Source: Draconibacterium sp. (lineage in GTDB: Bacteria > Bacteroidota > Bacteroidia > Bacteroidales > Prolixibacteraceae). From it: DNA of 9,140 nucleotides. The stretch spans positions 1 to 9,140 of the forward strand of contig WGCT01000294.1 of the NCBI GenBank assembly GCA_015493625.1. The letters run 5' to 3'. Position 1 is the first letter of the stretch, and every line of letters begins with the position of its first letter. The position numbers and the translations under genes were made by a program. Of this stretch, positions 1 through 6,067 are shown piece by piece. The notes under the pieces were generated by a model. The model searched no databases, was not told the DNA's origin, and saw nothing but the letters and a program-made list of their open reading frames with translations.

Positions 1-1325
1 AACCATTTAATTACAATCCCGACAATTACGATTTAATGACTCTGTTCTCGAAAAAAGGAGCAACAGCAGTTATCGACACCAACTGGAGTAAAACTCATTG
101 GTCTATCTTTCCGGCAATCGCAGTTAATCCGGCAATTGGCACAGGTTATGGTTTCGGTATTACAGCCGGAAAGTATTTGGGCAATCCAGAAACAACTCGT
201 CTTTCGGCGTTTAGTTCTACACCAATATACACATCGAAAGGGCAGCTCTTTGTTCCGCTACGATTGACTGTTTATACAAAAGATGAAAACTATTTTTTAA
301 ATGGAACATACATCTGGCGTCATTTCCCATTGGGAACTTATGGATTAGGGACAAATGCGCCCGAATTTAATGGCGACATGCTCGACTCTAAAACATTTAC
401 ATTTTGGCAAACAGTAAATAAAAAAATTGGAGATGGAGTGTTTGTTGGTATCGGTTATGCACTCGATTATTATTATGATATTCACGATACCCGGGCCGAA
501 ATAATTACTGACTATATTGGGAATGTGAGGAATGGCGATTATAGTAGAGAAGAAATGATAGATTTCCTGCAAAAAGCATCAGACTTTTATAAAGAGAATA
601 ATATTGAGCCACCCTCTGTTAAAGACAAACTCTCTTTTGCAAAAGATATGTTAGACCCAAATATGAGCAATAGCGATATTCAAAAGAAACATTTGCCAAC
701 GGCTTACGAAAGATATTACGATGAAAAATTTGAAGAGATTCCGGAGGATGTTAAAAATGGGAAAGAAATTGCATCGAGTTTAATGCTGAATTTTATTATC
801 GACAAACGAGACAATCAACTCAACCCGTATAAAGGTATCTATTTTAACGCGTACTCTCGTTTAAGTTACAAGTGGTTGGGCAGTACCACAAACTATCAAT
901 TTATTCAGTACGATTATCGCCAGTATTGGGAAATGCCTTGGTTAAAGAAAAACATTTTAGGTGTTTGGGCAACAGGCGCATTTACCTTTGGCGACCCTGT
1001 TTATACAGGTTTGCCTGCTATTGCTTCCGACCCGTTTTTACGCTCCGGCAGAGGCTGGACAGCAGGCAGATTAAAAGGAATGGATATGATGTACACCGAA
1101 GTGGAATACCGGATTCCGGTATATAATTTATTGGGTATGGTTGGTTTCGTAAATGGCTCGCAGTTTAGCGACATGGATCACAATTTCGAGAAACTTAAAT
1201 TAGGTTATGGGTTTGGTTTCCGAATGAAACTTAATAAAGAGTCGCGAAGCAATTTTGCTCTCGACTTTGGTTGGAACGAAGATGGATACGCAGGATTTTA
1301 TATGCAGCTGAATGAAACTTTCTAA
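1..1325 (+). CDS. Omp85/D15-type (BamA/TamA-like) outer-membrane beta-barrel protein, 5' end outside the window
   Basis: This is the C-terminal part of a 16-strand-type outer-membrane barrel. The frame stays open to the window edge (first full codon at base 3), and no signal peptide is visible, so the ATG at 36 is probably internal. The segment shows alternating aromatic/polar strands and the D-x-R-D-N...P-x-K-G-x-Y turn (bases 813-845). A G-R-G-W-x-x-G-R-x-x-G segment (bases 1047-1082) resembles the conserved loop-6 region of Omp85 proteins and is followed by a Y-x-E-V-E-Y-R-I-P strand. It ends in a C-terminal Phe, as barrels recognised by the Bam machinery usually do. No POTRA domain is visible in the part seen. 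Bacteroidota carry many such short POTRA-less proteins whose cargo is mostly unknown, and some are fused to patatin or phosphatase domains. About 90 hydrophilic, probably helical residues (bases about 489-770) interrupt the barrel. Family call firm; function unknown. Confidence 0.8.
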   Translation, partial: PFNYNPDNYDLMTLFSKKGATAVIDTNWSKTHWSIFPAIAVNPAIGTGYGFGITAGKYLGNPETTRLSAFSSTPIYTSKGQLFVPLRLTVYTKDENYFLNGTYIWRHFPLGTYGLGTNAPEFNGDMLDSKTFTFWQTVNKKIGDGVFVGIGYALDYYYDIHDTRAEIITDYIGNVRNGDYSREEMIDFLQKASDFYKENNIEPPSVKDKLSFAKDMLDPNMSNSDIQKKHLPTAYERYYDEKFEEIPEDVKNGKEIASSLMLNFIIDKRDNQLNPYKGIYFNAYSRLSYKWLGSTTNYQFIQYDYRQYWEMPWLKKNILGVWATGAFTFGDPVYTGLPAIASDPFLRSGRGWTAGRLKGMDMMYTEVEYRIPVYNLLGMVGFVNGSQFSDMDHNFEKLKLGYGFGFRMKLNKESRSNFALDFGWNEDGYAGFYMQLNETF

Positions 1326-1341
1326 GAATAAAATCCTATTG

Positions 1342-1410
1342 ATTGTACAGATTAACGCAGACTCTTTTCAGCGAAAATCAGCAAGATTTGTGGGAAACAA
1401 AAAGAATAAT
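1342..1410 (+). repeat. Intergenic repeat copy 1 (CAGCG/GCGGGAAA family), diverged
   Basis: This lies in the 117-base gap between the barrel gene and the Ntn hydrolase. It contains cagattaacgcaga, then ttttcagcgaaaatcagc (a short TTTTC/GAAAA hairpin at 1365-1377), then gtgggaaacaaaa. The same words in the same order recur in the gaps at 4850-4920 and 5604-5665, and a palindromic relative is at 2553-2620. The downstream gene starts about 33 bases after the repeat. No clear Shine-Dalgarno sequence precedes that start, which is usual in Bacteroidota. Confidence 0.55.
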
Positions 1411-1442
1411 TAACCTCCCGTAAGGGAATAAAAACAAATAGT

Positions 1443-2549
1443 ATGAAAAAGAATTTATTTAAAGCAATGATTGTAGCAGTAGCAGTTATGCTAGTTGCAA
1501 CAAGTACAACAGATGCTTGTACAGGAGTTAAAATTAAAACAAAAGCCGGAATAGCAGTACACGGCAGAACATTAGAGTTTGGAATTGAAGTACCAACATC
1601 GCTCATAGTAGTTCCCAGAAACTACCAGTTTATTGGCAGTACCGACAATGGCGACGGATTAAAGTACAAAGCAAAGTACTCGTTTACCGGATTGATTACT
1701 TATACCGATATGGTTGCTGCTGACGGAATGAATGAAGCAGGTTTATCGTGTGGGGCATTTTTCTTTCCATCGTTTGCCGAATACACAACACTAACAAAAG
1801 AGAACCAAAGCAAAGCACTGTCGCCTGTCGATTTTACCAACTGGATTTTAGCGCAATTTGCCACATTAGACGAAGTGAAAAAAGCAATTGAAAACGAAGA
1901 AGTTGTTATTGTTCCAACCGTTCTTGATGGTTGGGGATCGGAAGCACCACCTTTCCATTATATTGTTTACGACAAAAGCGGCGAAAGCATTGTTATTGAA
2001 CCACTTGGAGGCAAGTTAGTTATTTACGATAATCCCATCGGAGTAATGTCAAATTCACCAACTTTCGACTGGCATATGATCAATTTAAGAAACTACGTAA
2101 ATTTAAAGGCAGAAAATCCAAAGCCGGTTACAATTGCTGGCGTAACTTTAACACAATTAGGTCAGGGAACCGGGATGTTAGGATTGCCAGGCGATTTCAC
2201 TCCTCCTGCACGATTTGTAAAAGCAGCTGTTTATTGTTCAACAGCTATTCCCAGCGAAACTACTTTCGATGCAATCAATCAGGTTTTCCATATTCTTAAC
2301 AGCTTCGATATCCCAAAAGGAGTCTCTCGCGAAGTCGCTGACGGAGTAATTTATCCCGATTATACACAGTTGACCTGTGCAAGAGACCCGCAAAATCTTA
2401 AGTATTATTACAAAACGTATAACGACCAAACAATTAAAGAGATTGATTTAAAAGCTTTTGATGCTAACGCAAAAGACATTCTCATTCTAAGTACAGAATC
2501 AACTCAAACAGTAAAAAATGTTACCAAAGATATGAAGCCGGTGAAATAA
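1443..2549 (+). CDS. Choloylglycine hydrolase family protein (bile salt hydrolase / penicillin V acylase-like Ntn hydrolase), exported
   Basis: Predicted to hydrolyse a linear C-N amide bond in the periplasm or beyond, using an N-terminal cysteine freed by maturation. Residues 1-25 are a signal peptide (KK, hydrophobic core, TTDA) directly before Cys26. Family positions found: Cys26; Arg42 in H-G-R-T-L-E-F, 16 residues on, the same spacing as Cys2-Arg18 in characterised bile salt hydrolases; the D-G-M-N-E-x-G-L motif (94-101); Asn204 in M-S-N-S-P-x-F-D; and Arg257 in A-R-F-V-K-A. The usual Asp three residues after the Arg is Glu45, and the Asn/Tyr82-equivalent position appears to be Phe within A-F-F-F-P. 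From memory, R-T-x-E-F is common in Gram-negative homologues. The length of 368 fits that branch. Substrate (bile salt, penicillin V, N-acyl amino acid or N-acyl homoserine lactone) cannot be read from the sequence. No lipobox: the cysteine is the nucleophile, not a lipidation site. Confidence 0.88.
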   Translation: MKKNLFKAMIVAVAVMLVATSTTDACTGVKIKTKAGIAVHGRTLEFGIEVPTSLIVVPRNYQFIGSTDNGDGLKYKAKYSFTGLITYTDMVAADGMNEAGLSCGAFFFPSFAEYTTLTKENQSKALSPVDFTNWILAQFATLDEVKKAIENEEVVIVPTVLDGWGSEAPPFHYIVYDKSGESIVIEPLGGKLVIYDNPIGVMSNSPTFDWHMINLRNYVNLKAENPKPVTIAGVTLTQLGQGTGMLGLPGDFTPPARFVKAAVYCSTAIPSETTFDAINQVFHILNSFDIPKGVSREVADGVIYPDYTQLTCARDPQNLKYYYKTYNDQTIKEIDLKAFDANAKDILILSTESTQTVKNVTKDMKPVK

Positions 2550-2552
2550 TAA

Positions 2553-2620
2553 ATAATTTCCCGCTGATTTTGCTGATTTGTACTGCAGTTTCTTTTTTGC
2601 AAAATCAGCGGGAATAATTA
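2553..2620 (+). repeat. Intergenic repeat copy 2 with a perfect 16-bp inverted repeat, 3' hairpin of the Ntn hydrolase gene
   Basis: Arms 2558-2573 (ttcccgctgattttgc) and 2599-2614 (gcaaaatcagcgggaa) are exact reverse complements around a 25-base loop. The left arm begins 8 bases after the stop codon at 2547-2549. The arms contain the same CAGCGGGAA word as the other intergenic repeats. No T-run follows the right arm, so it is more likely an mRNA 3'-end protector or REP-like element than a classical intrinsic terminator, although a loop of 25 bases is long. Confidence 0.7.
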
Positions 2621-2646
2621 TAATCACTATTGTCTGGGATAATTAT

Positions 2647-2806
2647 TGAGATTGCTTCTTCCTCGTTCCTCGTCATCGCAATGACGTTAATTTCAGATAT
2701 TTACCAAATTAAGGAACACTAAGAATAACTTCTTTCGCAAAGCAAGCCCAAACACGCACAATCAAAATAAAACTGGCGTCATTAGTAGCCCAGCGAAGCA
2801 ATCTCA
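2647..2806. repeat. Inverted pair of a second dispersed repeat (GAGATTGCTTC...AATGACG type)
   Basis: The outer ends are a perfect 12-bp inverted repeat: tgagattgcttc at 2647-2658 and gaagcaatctca at 2795-2806. Reading inward, each half reaches an aatgacg word (2680-2686 on the + strand; 2776-2782 as its complement), so two half-elements face each other around about 90 bases. The left half has a tandem ttcctcg duplication (2659-2672) and an internal hairpin, cgtcat/cgca/atgacg (2671-2686). The pattern gagattgcttc...gcaatgacg matches, from memory, short repeats scattered through many bacterial genomes. Together with copy 2 this accounts for most of the 305-base gap 2550-2854. The remaining bases, 2807-2854, are AT-rich and should hold the leader of the amidohydrolase gene, but I see no clear promoter box in them. 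Confidence 0.6.
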
Positions 2807-2854
2807 TATTTTAAACGGACACCAATAATTTATAATCATATTTAAACGAAAATT

Positions 2855-4831
2855 ATGAAAACGAAATTATTTATTGTAGCGATGGCAGTAATTACACTTA
2901 TTAGTTGTAACAACACTACGCAAGAAACAAATAACGACCAAACCATTTATTATGGTGGCGACATTATTACTATGGAAGGCGATGCGCCCGAATATGTAGA
3001 AGCAGTAGTTCGCGAAAAAGACAAAATTGTGTTTGTTGGCTCAAAAAAAGAGGCCTCTAAAAAGTTTAAAAATGCCGGGAAGTACGATTTAAAAGGCAAA
3101 ACAATGATGCCGGGTTTTATCGAGCCACATTTGCATCCACTCATTGCAGCTGTAATTTTATCGGGTGATATTATTGCCCCTCACGACTGGAATGTACCTG
3201 ACGGGTTAAAAAAAGGAGTGGGTAGTCACGATGAATTTATAAAACGTTTAAAAGCATCGGTTGCTAAAAATGGTAAAAAAGGAGAAATTCTGTTTGTATG
3301 GGGCTATCATCAATTATGGCACGGAGATTTAAACCGGCAGATGCTTAACGAAATTGCACCAAATATTCCGTTGGTTGTATTACACCGTTCTTTTCACGAA
3401 GCATTTTTTAATGATAAAGCCATCGATATAGTGGGATTAAAAGAAGAAGATTTTAAAGGTAATCCACAGGCAGATTGGGAAAAAGGACACTTCTTTGAAG
3501 GCGGATGGATGGCTATGGCACCAAAACTCAGCAAGTATATGCTAGACCCGAAGAAATATGCAAAAGGTCTGGAAGATATGACAACACTGATGGAGAGAAA
3601 TGGTATAACCACCATTGATGAGCCCGGTTTTCCAAATGTTAGTTTCGATATGGAGTACAATCTCTTAAAAGCGGAAATGGATAAAAATCCACCTTATGAG
3701 GTTTATAATATTTTAAGCGGAACTCAACTTACCAATATGAAAGGTAGCATAGAAAAAGCTGCTGAATTTATGGAAAGCACTCCTGCTAAATACAATACCA
3801 AGAATATCAAAATTCTACCAAAGCAGGTAAAACTATTTGCCGATGGTGCAATTTACTCTCTGGCAATGCAGATGAAAGACGGCTACACCGATGGTTTTGA
3901 AGGAAAATGGATGACACCACTTGCTTTATTCGAAAAGCAAATGAATTACTTTTGGGACAGAGGTTATAAAATACATATCCACGCCAATGGCGATTTAGGT
4001 ATACAGCGTTGTATCGACATTACTCGTAAAATGATGGAACGTAATCCACGAAAAGACCATCAACTAACCTTGCACCATTTAGGGTATTTTACTGCCGACC
4101 AAGCCGACGAGATGAAAGAGTTGGGCATAGAAACATCGGTAAACCCTTATTATTTATGGGCGCTTTCGGATAAATATTCAGAGTATGGACTAGGTGAAAA
4201 AAGAGCAAAAAATTTAGTTGATATGAAATTGTTGGTTGACCGTGGTATTCCAATGTCATTTCATTCCGATTTTGCAATGGCACCGGCAGAGCCGCTTACT
4301 CTGGCTTGGACAGCAATAAACCGTGTAACAAGCGAAGGGACAGCAATAACACAGGATCAACGAATTGATGTGTTCACGGCTATGAAAGCAATTACTATAA
4401 CTGCTGCTCATACATTGAAATTAGATAACGAGATAGGTTCAATAAAAGTAGGGAAAACAGCTAATTTTACTATTCTCGAAGAAAACCCATTTAAAGTTGA
4501 CCCAATGCACATCAAAGATATTTTTGTAGTAGGGTCGATTTATCACGGAAGAGTTCATTTAAACGAAAAACAACCTGAAAGAAAGTTAGCAGGTGGATGG
4601 AGCAAAACAGAGATAACTCCGGAAGTAGAAAAAGCATTAGATTTCGTTTTGAAACAGATGAATACTTCTGCAAAACTGGATAAAATTGTGGCAGTTAAAT
4701 ATCAGATTGTTAAAGGTAAAAACTACGATATCGACTTTAAACTCGACAATGGTGAAGTTTGGAATACCGTTGTTTATATGGACTTGAAAGGAAACTATAA
4801 AATGACAAAAGTGGCTACTTTGAAGAAATAG
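2855..4831 (+). CDS. Lipoprotein amidohydrolase (amidohydrolase_3/YtcJ-like) with C-terminal cystatin-like domain
   Basis: Predicted envelope lipoprotein: signal peptide 1-17, lipobox L-I-S-C with Cys18, then an Asn/Thr-rich linker. Residues about 28-575 are a metal-dependent amidohydrolase of the amidohydrolase_3 group. Metal ligands and landmarks: His92-x-His94 in G-F-I-E-P-H-L-H-P, Lys326 in V-K-L-F-A-D-G-A (the position usually carbamylated), His374/His376 in I-H-I-H-A-N-G-D, His407-His408, and Asp472 in F-H-S-D-F. The small beta-sandwich is built from the N-terminal strands (28-85) and a return segment with I-G-S-I-x-V-G-K-x-A-N-F (527-538). Members cleave cyclic or linear amides of varied type, so the substrate here is unknown. 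Residues about 578-658 are extra and resemble cystatin/stefin: a Gly580-Gly581 start, T-P-E-V-E-K helix, Q-I-V-K-G (617-621) matching the QxVxG loop, then N-Y-D-I and a later L-K-G turn. Long gaps on both sides suggest its own transcription unit. Confidence 0.87.
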   Translation: MKTKLFIVAMAVITLISCNNTTQETNNDQTIYYGGDIITMEGDAPEYVEAVVREKDKIVFVGSKKEASKKFKNAGKYDLKGKTMMPGFIEPHLHPLIAAVILSGDIIAPHDWNVPDGLKKGVGSHDEFIKRLKASVAKNGKKGEILFVWGYHQLWHGDLNRQMLNEIAPNIPLVVLHRSFHEAFFNDKAIDIVGLKEEDFKGNPQADWEKGHFFEGGWMAMAPKLSKYMLDPKKYAKGLEDMTTLMERNGITTIDEPGFPNVSFDMEYNLLKAEMDKNPPYEVYNILSGTQLTNMKGSIEKAAEFMESTPAKYNTKNIKILPKQVKLFADGAIYSLAMQMKDGYTDGFEGKWMTPLALFEKQMNYFWDRGYKIHIHANGDLGIQRCIDITRKMMERNPRKDHQLTLHHLGYFTADQADEMKELGIETSVNPYYLWALSDKYSEYGLGEKRAKNLVDMKLLVDRGIPMSFHSDFAMAPAEPLTLAWTAINRVTSEGTAITQDQRIDVFTAMKAITITAAHTLKLDNEIGSIKVGKTANFTILEENPFKVDPMHIKDIFVVGSIYHGRVHLNEKQPERKLAGGWSKTEITPEVEKALDFVLKQMNTSAKLDKIVAVKYQIVKGKNYDIDFKLDNGEVWNTVVYMDLKGNYKMTKVATLKK

Positions 4832-4849
4832 TTGAAAAGTTATAAATAC

Positions 4850-4920
4850 TTCGGCAGATAGCGAAGGTTATCGCAAACACTATCAGCGTAAACCTGCGCT
4901 TTCTGCGGGAAATAAAACAT
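4850..4920 (+). repeat. Intergenic repeat copy 3 (CAGCG/TCTGCG/GCGGGAAA family)
   Basis: It begins about 18 bases after the amidohydrolase stop codon and contains cttcg/cgaag (4849-4853 with 4862-4866), tatcagcgtaaacctgcg, and tctgcgggaaataaaaca. The word order and orientation match copies 1 and 4. The remaining about 80 bases up to the HdeD-like start are very AT-rich and hold no site I can name with confidence. Confidence 0.6.
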
Positions 4921-5001
4921 ACAATTGTTGAGATAAACCATTCAATAGTACAATAATTCAATTAAAGATTTTTCTATTATCTAACACTAAAATTTTAAAT
5001 T

Positions 5002-5571
5002 ATGGCACACGAATTCGTTAAAAAAGTAAACAGCACAGTAAAGCACTGGTACATTCCTTTAATTGTAGGTTTGTTATTTATCGGACTGGGTATTTGGACA
5101 ATGTTCAATCCGGTAGCATCGTATTTGGGACTATCCATTCTGTTTACAACATTATTTATTGTTGGTGGTTTATTGGAAATCAGTTTTGCCATTTTGAACA
5201 AAAATGAATTAGACCATTGGGGCTGGGAATTGGCAAATGGTATTTTGAGTTTCGTTATTGGTATGATAATGGCAATGAAACCGGAAATATCTTTAACAAC
5301 ACTTCCTTTCTACGTTGGTTTTGTAATCATGTTCCGCTCAATTATGGCAATCAGCAGTTCAATTGAACTAAAAAAATATGGTGTCATGGATTGGGGAAAC
5401 CTGATGACAATTGGTATTTTCGGTTTGATATTCTCTTTTATTTTACTGTGGAATCCCCTGTTTGCTGGTCTCTCGATAGTAGTTTGGACAGGAATGGCAT
5501 TCATTACAATTGGAGGTTACGGAGTTTATTTTTCTTTAAAATTAAAGAAACTGCATAATTTGGCTAAATAG
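5002..5571 (+). CDS. HdeD/DUF308 family inner-membrane protein
   Basis: A 189-residue integral membrane protein with six predicted helices (about 16-34, 42-65, 75-92, 97-120, 131-150, 153-177) arranged as three hairpins. Length and layout are those of the HdeD family, with the typical short first loop W-T-M-F-N-P and later repeats of similar form, M-K-P and L-W-N-P, each starting a loop after a helix. E. coli HdeD takes part in acid resistance at high cell density, but the biochemical activity of the family is not known, and most Bacteroidota copies are only called DUF308. The start at 5002 fits the hydrophilic N-terminus (M-A-H-E-F-V-K-K) and lies after an AT-rich leader without a Shine-Dalgarno site. 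The next two genes are also envelope proteins, so a shared stress-linked membrane role is possible but inferred only from position. Confidence 0.85.
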   Translation: MAHEFVKKVNSTVKHWYIPLIVGLLFIGLGIWTMFNPVASYLGLSILFTTLFIVGGLLEISFAILNKNELDHWGWELANGILSFVIGMIMAMKPEISLTTLPFYVGFVIMFRSIMAISSSIELKKYGVMDWGNLMTIGIFGLIFSFILLWNPLFAGLSIVVWTGMAFITIGGYGVYFSLKLKKLHNLAK

Positions 5572-5603
5572 GTTAAAAAAGAATAGTTTCATTATGCAAA
5601 AAA

Positions 5604-5665
5604 CTACGCTGATAAACGTATGATAAAATCAGAGACAATCTGCGTAATATGCGGGAAACTAAATA
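5604..5665 (+). repeat. Intergenic repeat copy 4 (CAGCG/TCTGCG/GCGGGAAA family)
   Basis: This fills most of the 101-base gap between the HdeD-like gene and the small membrane protein. tacgctgat (5605-5613) can pair with atctgcgta (5638-5646) at eight of nine positions, and gcgggaaactaaataac follows. The element ends within about 10 bases of the downstream ATG, so its right end forms the ribosome-binding leader of that gene. Confidence 0.6.
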
Positions 5666-5672
5666 ACAAAGA

Positions 5673-6065
5673 ATGAAAATTTTAAGCGTAAAAAAGTACA
5701 AGTCAGCACTAATCCTTATGGTTCTACATGCTATATTAGTAATAGTATGGAATATTGTAGGGGTTTGGCGTTTGTCGCTGGGAGAATCGGCTCTCGGTCC
5801 AACTGCAACATTAGTGGGTGCTCTAATATTTGCAGTTTTAATTGCCATATATTTTTTATTCTACAAAAAAGGATACGAGAAACTTTTTTTGACAGTTGTA
5901 ACTATTGGAGCTTTACTTGGTTCGATGGCAATATATGGTGCTTTTACAAAAGACCCAAATCTGTGGCCATCCGAATTCTGGAGGTATGCCGGTGTAGCAG
6001 TAAACTTGTTAGGTGTTTTGGGTTTTATATTTGCTTTGAATGGATTCTTTAAAAGGAAACACTAA
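5673..6065 (+). CDS. Small four-helix membrane protein of unknown function
   Basis: A 130-residue protein that I do not recognise. It has four predicted membrane helices (about 11-33, 42-64, 69-92, 104-125), a basic N-terminus (K-I-L-S-V-K-K-Y-K) and a basic C-terminus (F-F-K-R-K-H). By the positive-inside rule both ends would face the cytoplasm, which suits four helices. A short loop with D-P-N-L-W-P (94-99) lies before the last helix. No catalytic motif is visible. The start at 5673 is chosen because it follows the A-rich ataacaaaga leader and leaves a sensible first helix. It is almost certainly co-transcribed with the lipase-like gene, which starts 2 bases after its stop. The coding call is supported by the clean helix pattern and the tight spacing. 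Confidence 0.75.
   Translation: MKILSVKKYKSALILMVLHAILVIVWNIVGVWRLSLGESALGPTATLVGALIFAVLIAIYFLFYKKGYEKLFLTVVTIGALLGSMAIYGAFTKDPNLWPSEFWRYAGVAVNLLGVLGFIFALNGFFKRKH
6054..6057 (+). promoter_or_regulatory. Shine-Dalgarno-like AGGA before the alpha/beta hydrolase gene
   Basis: The sequence aaaaggaaac lies inside the last codons of the upstream gene and puts AGGA 10 bases before the ATG at 6068. It is the clearest ribosome-binding site among the rightward genes and supports that start as well as translational linkage of the two genes. Confidence 0.45.
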
Positions 6066-6067
6066 TT

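Noticed and set aside
36..38. ATG at 36 as the true start of the barrel gene
   Set aside because: The frame is open upstream to the window edge with plausible residues, and no signal peptide follows this ATG, although an outer-membrane protein needs one.
1383..1390. AAGATTTG as a TAnnTTTG promoter box for the Ntn hydrolase gene
   Set aside because: The first base of the box is wrong and no TTG lies at the right distance upstream; the sequence also belongs to the repeat.
1352..1606. Leftward 84-codon open frame
   Set aside because: It is antisense to the signal peptide region of the Ntn hydrolase; its hydrophobicity is explained by reading the complement of that segment.
1342..5665. The four intergenic repeats as a CRISPR array
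   Set aside because: The copies are diverged, unequal, kilobases apart and separated by genes; no cas gene is present.
5573..5848. Leftward 91-codon open frame
   Set aside because: It spans a repeat and the antisense of a better gene, and shows no protein-like features or promoter box.
5747..6052. A 101-codon open frame overlapping the small membrane protein gene
   Set aside because: It lies wholly inside the 130-residue gene in another frame, is rich in Cys and Phe without domain pattern, and has no leader.
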